A DNA stretch of 62,000 nucleotides from Glandiceps talaboti. Its lineage: Eukaryota > Hemichordata > Enteropneusta > Spengelidae. Numbering within the stretch: position 1 is the first letter of the stretch; each line of letters opens with the position of its first letter. Made by a program: the position numbers and the translations under genes. The stretch is taken from positions 18,871,142 to 18,933,141 of the forward strand of contig NC_135556.1 of the NCBI RefSeq assembly GCF_964340395.1. The letters are read 5' to 3'. Below, piece by piece: positions 48,571-62,000 of this stretch. Under the pieces are notes generated by a model. The model was not told where the DNA came from, made no database searches, and saw only the letters and a list, made by a program, of their open reading frames with translations.

Positions 48571-51500
48571 AGTACACACCAGACCCGACTCAGTTTTTCC
48601 AATTTCATGTTTTCTAGTTTGTATTGTAATCTGTCAAAAATAACCTGGAAAACCACTTCAGGATAGTTTGCACTTTCAATTGAAGACATCTGGCTTGTCT
48701 TTAGTCACTTTACATTTTCAGGGGATAAACTAGGAAAAGTGACCCATGAAACATTGAAGTTAAAACCTGCTTTCTTGCTTGAAAGCAGCACCACAGTGGC
48801 AAGATCTATGGAACGCAACTGGTTAGTACTAATAACAAATATAGAGCTCAAAGTAAAAAAAAGAAGGATGAATTTTGTGCACCAAACTTCTATAGTACTA
48901 GTAGAATGGAAGATCAGCTGTTGGGCCGCTCTTCTCATCCCCTTCGGCAACATATTTTACAGTCTACCATAGTGTAGAAGTAGCAACTAGTACATGTCAC
49001 ACATGTTAACAGTACGTTACAATATGAGACACATGGAAACAATTGCCACAAATCGAAGTACTACTCACGAGTTCCTTACTGCAAATGTGTTTTTAAGGTC
49101 GCCATGAATTGGAAACAAAGTTGTGGGGATAAACTTCAATTGTGGTACAAATATAAGATTTAGTACACTAATTACAATAAACTTGTTTGTTCCAGTTACC
49201 AGTAAAACATGACTGAACTTCAGAGTCAAATCAGTAACGCTTATACATTTTTCATTGGTGTCACAAGAGTGTTTATATAATATCTCTACAAATATTTGAA
49301 TGTATTGAAGATTCAGTTTATGATAATATTATTTATTCTATACATTGGATCAATCATATAATATTGAAATATAAAGTCATAGCCGAAAGAATAACTTGGG
49401 ACGTTATGATACACTTTTTAAAAACTATTCAGCCTACACTTGAGAAAATCAAAAATTCTATCTGTATTACACTGATGAAAACAAAACAAACTTTGTTAAA
49501 ACGAATATAAAAAGTCGTGCTTTGATGATACGCAATATTTGGGGTGGTGCTGGTTGTTGAGAGTACTGTAAAATCTTGAATGTTGTAGGCTGATGACTGC
49601 AATGTCTATCATACTGTGCAATTATCATGAATGAATCTAAAAATACAAGAATGACAGCAGAAAGTGGGCAATTGACTGTAAACAACTAATGGTAACTCAC
49701 TGAATTGCCTGCTTCATTGATATCATTGTTCCAATTACTACTGATATCTACATGTCATGATAACCCAAATGTTGCGTACCAAAAATATCGACTGTACTTT
49801 CAAAGAAAAAAATATCACAATTAGAACTGGGTTGGCGTAAAGCCTGTCAATAACACTTCATTTATACAGGAAGGGGAAATACTGTTCAGTGATATTGGAT
49901 AGTTTCATTGACTTTTACAAGTTTTGGGATTCTCAGAAGCAAGCACTGGTTTTAATGTTTCTTTGGATTTTTTCATTTACAAATTTTCAAATCCAGGTAT
50001 AAATAAAACAATTTTTTTTTTTAATCACAGTGAAACTATACTTTTTGTCTGTGTAACAATTCAGTTTTGCCTCAGTAAAAAGTACTTTTTTTCTTAAAAA
50101 GGAACAAAAGAGGTGTGAATGTAATTGTTTTATGTACTTGTTTGTTTCCAGCGGGTATTAGTTTTATTTGGGGATAAAAGTTGAAACTGTTGAGAAGTGT
50201 AATAATTTCAGGAGTACATCAGAGCTTTACGCACACAAGTTTGACGAGTGCTTATGAGATGTTGATTTCAACCCATCAGATTTCTGAATATCAACAAGTC
50301 TGACACAAGTAAAACAATACTTGAAATATGCTGCAACTTGTCCATGTTTTGCCTCTTAAATAAATGAAAATTCAAGTGTCTTAGAAAGAACAAAAAGTAA
50401 GTATCATTTGTTATGGAAAACACATATATGGCAACTGAAATTTAAAAATTTCAGGTTTTTACATTTTACCTATAACCAAAATGAAAGGATAACTATTGAT
50501 ACAATTTAGTGTGTGATGTGATTTTGTTACATTTTCTTTGTCATGCTGTGGTGACTATGCGAACAGCTTTAAACTTTCATAACGAAAGACCTCTCCTTTC
50601 AAATCATTCTAGTTATCATGTTGGTTAAGTGTTATTGGGATGGACCACATTTCAATGTTGAATGTTTGTCACGTCTTGGATGGCATATTCTGTTCCTACA
50701 ATCAAGTAGGAAGGGAAATTGAACAATACCATTATTCAGTCTCTTGATGAAAAGTAACGTCTTTCTGTGAACAACTGAAATGTTTACCTCCACCCCTATG
50801 GATATGGCTTCAGATGATACGCATTACAATGGCTCAGAACAAGGGGAGGGGTTTAATCAAACAGTGGGAGCTCTTACTTGGATGAATATGGAATACTTGT
50901 ATACAAACTGATTCCATACTGATGTACACACTTGATCTCATACGTATTACCCTCTCACAACAGATAAATATGTTTGGTATGGCTCAAAATGCTAAAAATG
51001 GGTTTTCTTGCAAGTCATCACATGGTAAAGGATTGATGAACACCATATTTAGGCATGTCACAAGCAATTGTGGTGAGTTAGCAGCCTGTCAATAGAGGGT
51101 TTGCTGCTGGTATACGTAGTACTTTTGAAATGTTATTACATTTGTACTTTAATATTTTGCGTACAAAGAAGGTTTGATGAGACACTGTTTCATTAAAATC
51201 ACATTTTAAAAACCATGATAGCACAGAAGAGGAAACGTGGTGAACTTTTTATACAGTCCAAGACAATAGGTGTAATTTTGGTTTTTCGAAGTTTTTCGTT
51301 ACAGATATACTATGAGAAATGTTTGACTACACAGAAAGTCATCAATGATAACTGAGATCACTTTTAGTACCAATATGTCACATCACAGTATTTCATATCA
51401 ACCCTGTTATCCTATATGGAATAACTGTACAAAGTGTCTGTTATTTGTAAGGGGGCAGATCTGTATGACCTTTGCAACCATGTGAACATTTTAGATGAAA

Positions 51501-52348
51501 AGTCATTTCTAAAAGATGAGTGCAACAAAAATCGAAGGCAAACACCCTGATCACCTATGATATTTATTACATTGCTGCTCGAATTGTTGAATTTTTTGAG
51601 GCTGTCTTCTGAAACAAATATACTGTACTCAAACAAGTTATCTACACTATTTAAGGACTTCAAAAACAAATATGAATGATGCAATGTGCAGGTGGAGTTA
51701 CATTTACCATCCAAGAAATGACAATATTCTGTGACTGCTACGTATGCTCTGTACTATCCCTTTACATCCAGCTACAATCTTTTCTATACAACACTGGACA
51801 AGGCATTTTTTCCATGGGGTCTGGGTGCTGGACACTGCAATTATAATATTTAAAACGATATCTAGAACCAATGTATATAGACAGTACAGTACTTGTATAT
51901 TTTCAATTTGGTCTAACTATTTGCTTTAAGCTCTGAACTTTTGAATCTAATTCTACTACAATAAACATTGTAAATACAAATTTTTTAAACATTATCAAAG
52001 CTGTGATGTCACATCATTTAATATACAACTTACTCTTTCAGATTAAAATATTTTTTTTTCTGACAATAGTTTAGAACTCACGATACATCAAGGAGTTGTC
52101 AGTTTATTTTGTAACCATGACTGTTATTAGTTTCTTACACCTCATTTTTAAAAACAATTTCACGAAGTTTTCATTTTTCCTCTTTACATTACATATTTTG
52201 TGAGGTGTTCTTTTGTTTTACAAAATCATGAGAGATCAAAATCAGTAAAGAAAGTGCAAACAAACAAAACCAAATTACTTAATAATGAAAAGATGACAAA
52301 CTATCTTTTAATTTTTTGCTGACTGATTAAAATATTATATATCTTATG

Positions 52349-52380
<32 letters not shown>

Positions 52381-52909
52381 CATTTCACAGCTTAACTGAT
52401 ACATCAGTTTCACCAAGTCATCTCTATGCAGCATTATAAATTTGCCTGGTAATCTTGAAAATATGATGGACAACTCTTTCTTCAAAGGGAAAATTTTTTT
52501 TACACAACTATTCACCAACAATAGCATTCACTTTTTTTCGTTGGACCTTATTTTACCTGATAAGATAAACCGAAAGTCTTGGGAGAACTTTTCGTTAATT
52601 TTCGTGCAAAGGAGGTCTTCAAGAAATATTTTTTTTTTAGTGAAAACACTATATTCCACAGTATTGTATATTCTTTCATTTGGGCAACTATTACATACCT
52701 AGGTAGTGACATGACAGCTTTGATTGACAGCATATTGAAACATAACAAGCAAACATGCACCTCAAGACAGCACAGAGCAAAGTCGCAGTCATTCCCCTTT
52801 CTGTGTATGTATAGGATAGTCAGGCATGTCTGCACGATGTGTGCAGTGTTAATTTGATATGAAATGACTATCATTGAAAGTACAAACTTGGTTGTGAAGT
52901 AACTGAATT

Positions 52910-55900
52910 CTAACTGATTTCTTCCTCCTCATTGTGTTCACTACTTTCATTAGTTGTATCCATGGGTGATGAGACTGCTATAGGTGGTCTGGCACACTTC
53001 TGTGCAAGTTCTTCATATGATTGACCCTGAAGAAAACATACTATTACTACAGTCATGTTGTCACATCCTAAGCCCCCCATCTGGCAATCTGGTGCAAGAC
53101 ACCTCGTCATCAGTTCTTCACATATCTGAAATGGAAGATACAACAAGTTTCAGTAGAGCTTGGGTTGAATTTGATCTACTTTGTATCTACCCACCTATTA
53201 GAGGTCAGCTGTACTTACTGAATTTGACCTACTTTGTATCTACCCACCTATTAGAGGTCAGCTGTACTTACTGAATTTGACCTACTTCGTATCTACCCAC
53301 CTATTAGAGGTCAGCTGTACTTACTGAATTTGACCTACTTCGTATCTACCCACCTATTAGAGGTCAGCTGTACTTACTGAATTTGACCTACTTTGTATCT
53401 AGCCACCTATTAGAGGTCAGCTGTACTTACTGAATTTGACCTACTTTGTATCTACCCACCTATTAGAGGTCAGCTGTACTTATTGAATTTGTAATTCTGG
53501 TAAGAATCGTTGACCAGTACAGACCAAGAGATAAATGCTAAAAAGTTGATCTGTTTGTGAATTATAATGTTTTGTAATTCATTTGAGCTACCTCACTGAT
53601 GAATATTTTTGGTTCTTATATTTGTTATTAATATTCATCATTTCATTATTTAAAATTTTAGTCTCTAATTTGTGTAACTTTCTTTCAGGTAGTTACAACC
53701 TTCTCAGATAGTTACATCCCTATTGTCAAGGAACAGAGACCATGGCAACAGTTTATTTTTACTGCTGAATGTCTCTTTGTAAGAAATAGTAGCATTAGAT
53801 ACGTACAAAGGAGGCTGGTTTGTGTGAGTTGATTTTATAACAGTTAAGTTGGTGGGATGCACTTACTCATGACCTTATCACTTGAGACTCAGACAAGTGA
53901 TAATGTGCAATGAACCAACTCAACTGTATTAAAGAATTCTTCCTTTGATGTTTGGGATAAACATTTTGTATATTTGTATCATATGTTTCTTTGAAAGTGT
54001 AGCTTATTTTTGTTATCTGGTGAAATAAATTTCATTCATTCATTCAGTCATTCAACATTCAAGTGTGACAACGCGCATGTACACATGTTGAACTCAAATC
54101 ACTACTCGTATTTCAAAGTGTACCCATTGTACAAATGACTTGTTTCTTTGATATTTGGGATATCAGCTTGGAGTGGGTAATATGTGTACAATATTTAACT
54201 AAAAGCCCTATTTTGCGCGGTTAACTATAACTCTGAATTGTGATAATATTCACCTGATCTGGTTCCATTTTCCCTGCGATTCTTGTCCTTACGAAGTCTG
54301 CCACTTCCTGATTTGATAAAACATCCCAAATGCCATCACATGCTAAAACTAGAAATTCATGATCATCTGTGATATCTTTAACTATAACATCAGGCACAGC
54401 TGGTGATAGAAAAGAGAAGACAAACTCACGATTACAATCAGTGAAAACCAATACAGTTCAAGCAGACAATCCCAATACTTCAATGTTTACAGTGAGAATG
54501 TTAAAATGTAATATTATACGTGTAAAATTATCAATTACTGCCAAAGTATACAATTAAAGTTAAAATCAAGAAACAAAACATCACTTGGCTCAACGAAAAT
54601 CTTACCAACGTTGCTACATTTATCGTCTGGCTCAACAAAATACAGACAAAAAATAAAACTGCTGCTATCTATACTACATTGTCAGTAGGATGATTACTAT
54701 TGTTAATATGGAATCTTACTTACCTGTGACTATTTGCTCCTCTGGACTCTTTTTGTCATTTTTCTTGAATACAAAATCACCTAATGCTCTTGAAAGTGCT
54801 AGGTTTCCTGTAACATGTAAAGAAGACAATTACTTTGCCACATAATAACAATACAGCAGCTGTAATATATGAAGGTTATGTTATCACATGTAGGCAACAT
54901 TACCCTTGTCCAAATATTTTATTTAGAGTTGACTGATTGTTTTCTCTTGAGAGTAATCACAACACATGGTTATTGACAAGTCTAGAGAAATTATTTGTAC
55001 AAGGTAATATTTCCTGCTTGTGATAAAATAACCCTCAATTAAATTTCGAAATCAACCTGATGTATCTCTGGATTAACAATACAGCTGCTTGTGAAGAAAA
55101 TTCCATAACTGTGCTGTTGGTATGAAAATGTGATATCATACTTGCATCAATACAATGAATATCCTATGATTCTGATGTCTTTCTTGGGATTGAAGTGATT
55201 AGACAAATTTTATTCTTGGGTGCTATAAAACACAGTGTGGCTACATCCCACACACAGAAATATATATAATTAATATTTAATATTTTCAAGACATTGTAAA
55301 CATCAGTGTTTCATTTGGTATATTTTCTTGCCAATGTCACTTCTTGTGTACACAGCTTAATTAATAAATAAATAAATAAAATATATCTAACACTGACTGA
55401 CATCATGTACATACATTATATGGGGTGATACGAAGCCATAATAAGATACCTGCTGATTTGACAAGCATATACAACTACGTGGTAATAGTCATTAGCAATA
55501 CTTGTAACATAATATACTTTCCCCCTTGTTTGCTAACCAAGCAGAGTGAATTTTCTAACAGGCTTTACATCATAACATCTATGTGCTACAAGTAGCATGG
55601 TTTTGACCTTTAAACTTTCATATATCTACAAAATTTCCAGTCATCTCATAAAACAAAGGGTAGTTCTAGTCTAGCATTTTAAATAAATGCACTCCTTTTC
55701 ACCATCAGCAAATTGAAAATCAAGTTACAGTACGAATTTTATCAGACAATCTGTATATTACTACTTTTGTCTCACTGTCATCTCATAAATAGTCTAAAGG
55801 CTATCTGTAACTTTGAATCTCTTCCCTCGACAGAACGATCTCTCATAAAAGAAAGAACAGCGCTAGTATTTTTAATAAATGTAGTCCTTTTCACCATTGA

Positions 55901-58900
55901 GAAATACAAAATGAAATCATGGTACAATTGATTGTATTACTGTAATTCTGACTTAAGCCATGTCGTAAAACAAAGGGAGTTACATTAATACATGCATTTA
56001 AACACAATCCTTTTAACCTTTGGCAAATTGAACAGTCAATCAAATCAAATCACATCACATTCCAAGATAATCTGTGTCTATTCAATTTAATCATACATAC
56101 CATTGACTCTATTGAACTCCACCCAGCCACCTGCTGCAATAATCCTTTTTGTTTCATCTTCATTACTTGGTTTATGGTCATATGATAGTTGTTGAACCTG
56201 ACCTCTCACACTTGCTATCGCTCTAGAGTCACCTACATTACCCTGTATTTAAAACGCAATGTACGTAATTTTATTTTATCATGTTGTCATCCACTTTTAG
56301 TTCTTTGAAAATTAATTGTCTCCTCCTTGACAAATTTTCATCACAATGAAATATCACTTTAATTAAAGTGGCCATATGGATGAGGATTTGGTATATATTC
56401 CGAATTTTTTAATTTACAAAACAATTTTATCATCATTCTTACTTGAAAAATCAACGTGACACAACATATGCCAAGTCCTTGTTTGTAATTCAAAGAATTA
56501 CAAAAGCATAATAAAAATGTAAAATGTTTATTATTGTATGTACAATAACAAACATTTTTACACATTTTTTGGCTTTTATCAATGTACGACAAACACAGAC
56601 TTAGACAATATTGTTTCACATTGATTTTTAAAGGATGCCATGATAAAATTGTTTTATAAATTAAAAATCCAACTAAATACCCAATCCTCATCCATATGGC
56701 CACTTTAAGCAAAAATAAACAAAAACTTATTTGTTTCTGATAACATGGCTTTAGAAAATAGGGTAGATAGGTTGAAATTTTTTCTTATTTTTTCTCTCTC
56801 TAGAGATGTTGCTTCAACCCTAAGACAAGATACTAGTTGGCCACAATTTTCATGCGATAGTTTGATAGGGTATAAATTTTGAAGTAAATGAAGTTAACGA
56901 CATGTGAATCAGATGAACATATACAGAATATACTGTATAAATCTAACTTTCAGTCTGGAAATATCTGGTTTCTCTGAAATGCGATAATTAAAAAAAAAAA
57001 AAAGACCCATGCTTTGGCAAGAAAATTTACAGAGAAACTGAAGTAAATTCCGTTTGAATGTAATAAAATGTTTAGGGTTGGCATGGTGGCTTAAAATAGG
57101 GTTGATCCAGTTATTAGAAACACACAATTTTCATTTAATATGCTTTATCATGGTGTCTTGTTCAGACACAAAGATGATACTGTAAAATTAATGGTCAATA
57201 TCGCTTTACATTTTCAGGTATACAATGTGAAAATTATCAGCAAGGCAATTTGAGACTACATGGCGTCATACACAGTTGGAAATTGTTGTTAGTGGTCAAT
57301 GTGACCACAGGTAGAGTCGTGGCAACATGTTTGCTTGGCAGTAGATCAACCAGGACATGTAAATTTTACATAAGGATTACACATATAAATGCGTCTATAT
57401 TTAGACATCTGTAGGCGGACATGTTTCATTTGAATTAGCCCTATCCATCTAACTACATGATTGAATTCACGCTATGAGTCTTCTCAGTATACTGTTACAA
57501 GTCTGACATATATTGCATTAGCCCAACAGATCTATGCTTTATGTAGTCCTGCTTCAACCTACAACATGGCTTGCAGCAACTGAGATATTCCCTTAAAAGA
57601 CAGGAAGTCATGGAAAGAGTTGCGCTGTAGGTTTATAACCCAAAATTGTTCATGGACAAACAAGTCGTTTTGTATATTTTGAACCAGAATCTAATCCTTT
57701 CATCGATTTTCTCATATCGCGGAGGTGAACTACTGGGGTTATAGTCGTGTTCCACAAACAGCAAATACATCATAATATAAGCCCTGACCTGTACATCAAA
57801 TATTGAATACTACAACTTTGTGCCAGTCCTTATTGTTGGAGTCTTACTGAACTTTATACATGTATGTCACAGTAACACAGTAACAGAATTTGTGTTTCTG
57901 GATGGGAAGAAAACAGGTGAAAATGACATCTTAAAGCTGTAGGTACTTAGCTCTGCTTTATTACAAATGGCGCATACAAGCAGAAAGCTGATATTTATCA
58001 AATTGCTTCAATGTGTCATAGGACTAATAGTACGTGAGGAAATAATCTACGTGGGTCTCTACTTTCATCTTACTTATAGTAACTAGAAATGTCAGCTCTT
58101 ACACAACCACCACTCTCTCTTGACAACTTACACAATATATTTTGTTATCTTTAAGAAATGTTACTATGGCTGTTGTTCCGGCAAGCTCATCTTTCATGGC
58201 GTCATCTGAAAGGAAAGTAAAATTCTATTATTCATCAAAACATTTAATTACTTTTCATATTCACAGATAACTAATATCTAAAATGTCTAAGGTCATCCTC
58301 CAAAGGTGCTACTCTTACTACATCTCCACCCCCACCCCCACCCCCACCCCCACCCCCACCCCAAGTATGTAGTACATGTACATGGAAACATAAGAGAAGC
58401 TTTCCCATAATGCAAAGCAGCTACTTGCATTTTAACATGACCTTTATAGTAATTAATTTTTAGCATTCTTAAATTGTACTGTTCATTTTTTCCCCTCATA
58501 TTTTTGCGTTCTGATTTTAGTTTTTTTAAGAAATAAATATTAATATTTTATAACAAAATTTACTGATAGGTAAATATTAGCACGAGCTATTTCTCTGTAA
58601 GCATTTCTTAAGATAATACAATAAGAAAACTGACTTGTAGTATGGTCAAAATGACTGCAATGTTACCAACACAGTCACATCATACACTTTTTTACAACAT
58701 TCACCCTAAAACTACAAACTCCTTCATTACGATTACAATGTAACGTCTGGTCAATTTCCAAAGACCAGTCCATAGGCTGATGTATCAATCTAGTCTATGT
58801 GCTATCATGTGACTTGTGACCTGTCTTGCCTTCCAGTATTATCAACTGCATTCTCTATTTCTACTTGACTTTGCTGCTATGGATACACGTAACCAATAAC

Positions 58901-59640
58901 CTTTGACCAACACTGACATCTGTCTTGTCTTCCAGGTCATCAGTTATCATTAACTGTCTATCTCTATTTCTACTTGATTTTCCTGCTAGAGTAATTTCGA
59001 TACAAGTAGCTTATAACCTATAACCTTTGACCTATACTGTGACCTGTCTTGCCTTACACATGTTACTATCGACTGTCTACTAGATTTTGCTGCAAGTACT
59101 ATAGATACAAATAATCTATAACCTTTGACCTATGACCAACTGTGACATCACACCCTTTCCAGTCTGTTTTCATCTATCGTAATTGATTGAATTGATACTT
59201 AATTGCTAAATTTATTTCATTACTTAGAGATTAATAATTATGGAAGATTTGTATTACAATGAACCCATAACTTTTTGACACATACTATGACCTGCATTCC
59301 TGTGCAGTATGTCTTCATCTGTATTAATCAATTCTTAATTGCATCTCCTTTTTCATAATATGCAGAATGATTGTTGAAGATTTCTATTACACAGAGTTTG
59401 TGACCTTTGACCCCAGCATTGGTTGGCCTTACCTTCCAGCATGTCTTCATCTATTGATATGAATCCCCCTCTAATTGCTGTTTCTATTTCACCTCGTTTA
59501 TAGCTGGGTTGCTGAAGAATCCTATTATGTAAATTTTCACCTGCATACTGAGCTACCTTTGCACCTTTGAATAAAAAAAAAGAAATAATCTTTGATCCAC
59601 ATTATTAGTGTGTGTGTGTATGTGTGGGGTGGGGGGGGTG

Positions 59641-59713
<73 letters not shown>

Positions 59714-61680
59714 CCCAGAAAGGCATATGGGTAGGTGCCGCCCAAGTGGGTAACTATTTTACACACAAAAATCCAAAACCCTTGGTTGACTTTTCATTTG
59801 AAAATTTCCTAATCATAGGGTTGATAACATCAAGTAAAGAGAATTGACTCAATGATTGTGACTGGAAATCCCCAACAATGGATCGGTTTTAGGATTATAC
59901 ATGAGTAGAAGTTTTGAAATTGGGCTGTAGGCTGAAACCTTGCTTGCCACTGTAGTAAAACATTGCAATCTTACCTCCATGACCATCATAAACTGCAAAG
60001 AATGATGTCCCTTTATCATCTTTAAGTGATAAAATGTGTGTGTGTGAATCTTCCATGTCTGATATTCCAGATAAGGATATTCACTATACAAATTACAATT
60101 GTACATATGCAACTCATCCCAACATGTTTACTGCAACCTTATATATGGGTAATTCTCTCACAACTGTTCACCATGTGGAAAGTAATGGGTTAAACACAGT
60201 GTTGTCTTGAGTCTGTAAGATATGCCATGACGGGGTGCCCTCATACATTGGTCGACCCATTTGTGAGTACTAGCAGATAGGCATGGCATGATACAGAGTA
60301 TCTTAATAGAAACTATAGTATGCCTTCTTCAACAAATTAAGGCTACCTATACAGGGATACAGTTCAAGAATCATTTTTCCACTGGGTTAGCAGCACTGGG
60401 ATAGCCAGCTAGCCGAGTGCAAATACCAGCCTGGCACTAACAACTCATCAGTATCTATGTGTCAGAACAGGATTCGTTTTAATGATACCTGCAACACACT
60501 GATGTTTTAACAATTTCAGCAGATTAGAACACGGCTAACACATCAGATGAATATGTTATTTTAAGTATATAACTAACTATGTCTATCAGAGTTTTACAAG
60601 ATATATCAAATTTAGTCTGAAAATGTTTGAATAAAACCGCATTTGTTCATTGTTTGCACATTCTGGAATTTAACACGTTCTAAGCTTGAGCTCATGATTG
60701 ACGGATGTGTAATACATCTATATAGCACTACACATGCAAATTATCAACATTTTGATGATGAAATTACATTTAAATTGAAATAGCTCTGCATGTCAGACTC
60801 AATGCCCACAGATGTATGTAAAGTAATGTGTACATTCATGAGTAGTGAAAGAACAGTATTAACAATTTGAAATCATAGAATGGTGGTCCTGAAGAAGTCA
60901 CTCTGAGCAGTTGAGGTTTGATCTGAACTGTTTGATGCCTCACAGGTGACAATTTAGACATATTTACGAAATCATTTTTAGTATTACTTATTCAGCATTT
61001 CAACATTTTTAACTCAAAAACTGGCTGGAATCAAACCAGAATCATGCTGTAGACGTGTGCAAATCATAGACGTGGGTACAAATCACTGACAATTACTAAG
61101 AAACTAGGAGTACAATGTATTAAGTCTCAATTAGGCAAGAAAGTGTTTTACATCTCCTACAGTGTTTTTTGCTATGACTTGTTTACAACAAAATACAAAA
61201 TACAAAACACTGATACATTTTATCTGTCTGAATGCAAATCAATATCACTGTCCAATGAGAAATGGAAGATTCAAACATAAAACTATTTATCTGTGTTCGC
61301 AGCGAGATATAATGTAACAGTGTCTGTATTTTGTTTGTGTAATTCATAACAAAAAACGTGCGAGACATACAAAACATTGAAATTCCATAATCTGTCTGGC
61401 AGTGGTAGTTTACATCTTTTAAATCATAGATAAGGGTTTTACACAGACAATAATTCTGTATATTTTGAATTATCAATATGGGTAAAAATCACCGACGACA
61501 ATTTAAATCCTACGTACTCTACTGTATGGGTAAAAATCACTCAAACAATTATATATTTTTAATACAGATAAGGATACTTATTCTCCATCCTTGCATACAT
61601 GATGAACCAACTTTTAAGAACTGATTGGATTCCTTTGCCGTCTCTTTCGTCGTCACTGGCTCTGATAACGTCTGCCCCAT
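52910..61680 (-). CDS. PP2C-family serine/threonine phosphatase (Ptc2 / T23F11.1-like), 326 aa
   Basis: Eight exons (-): 61680-61578, 60058-59975, 59564-59433, 58205-58132, 56242-56101, 54807-54724, 54399-54254 and 53125-52910. All are GT/AG with matching phases, totalling 327 codons. The N-terminus [10 protein letters not shown] keeps the N-myristoylation-type Gly2 seen in this subfamily. Metal-ligand motifs are all present: NMEDSH (E37, D38), YDGHGG (D59, G60), GNVGDSR (132-138), LACDGIWD (D228) and GGLGCDNMT (D277, N278). Known role: Mn/Mg-dependent dephosphorylation of Ser/Thr in stress and kinase signalling. The closest remembered relatives are nematode T23F11.1 and yeast Ptc2/3, not PPM1G or PPM1D. 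The C-terminus past the catalytic core is short and acidic (NEEEEIS). An AG acceptor ends two bases before the ATG, so the 5' UTR contains an intron. The gene appears complete and unbroken. Confidence 0.96.
53166..53483. repeat. 53-bp tandem repeat, six units, in the last PP2C intron
   Basis: The unit begins TGAATTTGACCTACTTTGTA and ends CAGCTGTACTTAC. Units differ by one or two bases. On the transcribed strand each unit contains GTAAGT, GTGGGT and GTAGGT, all donor-like. The array starts 41 bases from the last exon's acceptor. Confidence 0.95.
58325..58362. repeat. (CCCCCA)n minisatellite
   Basis: Six to seven CCCCCA units in an intron of the PP2C gene. Written on the other strand as TGGGGG, this is a G-quadruplex-capable run on the transcribed RNA. 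Confidence 0.9.
59608..59712. repeat. (GT)n microsatellite with G-rich start
   Basis: GTGTATGTGTGGGGTGGGGGG is followed by about 35 GT units, in the intron between PP2C exons 59564-59433 and 60058-59975. Confidence 0.95.
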
Positions 61681-62000
61681 TACTGAAAATACAAAGGAAA
61701 ATACGTAATTTAGACTAAATTCAATGAAAAAGAGTCATTTGATACATGTTGTGCTAGGATACATAATGAAAATATCACAGCATAAAATGTTTAAAGGTAT
61801 CAAATTATAGCAATCATTTATTGTGTCACACTGGAAATTTATGATTTATAATGCTAAATTAAGGTCTTTTTTTAAAAAGGTCTTTCTACTAATTTATAGT
61901 AACAACTATCACATACAGGAACTGAATTGATGAACACAATGAGCACATACAGAAAGGTACTACTTCAAGCAAAAAAAGAATTGTGTTCAATGAAATTAAG
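61681..62000. other. Intron in the 5' UTR of the PP2C gene, open at the window edge
   Basis: On the minus strand CCTTTGTATTTTCAG ends two bases before the start codon. The remaining 318 bases are AT-rich with no coding feature. The first, non-coding exon and promoter lie beyond the window. Confidence 0.7.

Larger units (their letters stand above)
41242..52909. other. Long region without a recognised gene
   Basis: No exon set could be joined. The promoter and 5' UTR of the WH2 gene should lie at its left end. A candidate non-coding exon ends at a GTAGGT donor near 43431 (-), and another AG/GTAAAC donor lies near 45563, but neither is proven. A perfect 14-bp-arm hairpin (CTCAGACCACTATA...) lies at about 42312-42349. 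The right part (49000-52909) should include the 3' UTR of the PP2C gene. Elements at 43578-45116 and 48214-48570 are listed separately. Confidence 0.5.

Overview
This window is AT-rich nuclear DNA from an animal. Genes have many short exons and large introns with canonical GT/AG junctions. A nuclear-type tRNA-Gly, LINE-derived fragments, DNA-transposon MITEs and many microsatellites are present. The gene set (expanded Mab-21/cGAS-like receptors, a Ptc2/T23F11.1-type PP2C) fits a marine invertebrate, either lophotrochozoan or invertebrate deuterostome. I cannot name the species. All gene models were assembled by reading both strands and checking that exon phases match at each junction; no transcript evidence was available.

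Layout, left to right. (1) 1-1185 (-): the N-terminal 395 codons of a Mab-21-domain nucleotidyltransferase of the cGLR type, open at the window edge. (2) 5955-12759 (-): a five-exon, 541-aa protein of unknown family with a serine-rich N-terminus, a central helical part, a 7-residue repeat tract and a basic tail. (3) 13771-16517 (-): a complete two-exon cGLR of 616 aa. (4) 16.5-23 kb: no host gene seen; it holds two related TIR elements, a tRNA-like sequence and a decayed LINE. (5) 22986-25673 (+): a third, more divergent cGLR of 623 aa with the same two-exon plan. (6) 28219-41217 (-): a 15-exon gene for about 1397 aa, with two alpha/beta modules, polyproline, a WH2 actin-binding motif, a large 24-bp/8-residue repeat exon and an acidic C-terminus ending in Trp. 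A tRNA-Gly(UCC) gene lies in one of its introns. (7) 41.2-52.9 kb: no gene recognised; it holds a 1.5-kb Harbinger-like element and a 357-bp foldback element. (8) 52910-61680 (-): an eight-exon, metal-dependent PP2C phosphatase of 326 aa with all main metal-ligand motifs.

Biologically, the left 26 kb is a small cluster of putative innate-immune nucleotide second-messenger synthases (cGLRs). All three keep the GS motif and the three acidic catalytic residues. The most novel item is the WH2 gene, whose order resembles an Arp2/3 nucleation-promoting factor but matches no named family I know. The 541-aa gene between cGLR paralogs is a second candidate. The PP2C gene is ordinary housekeeping.
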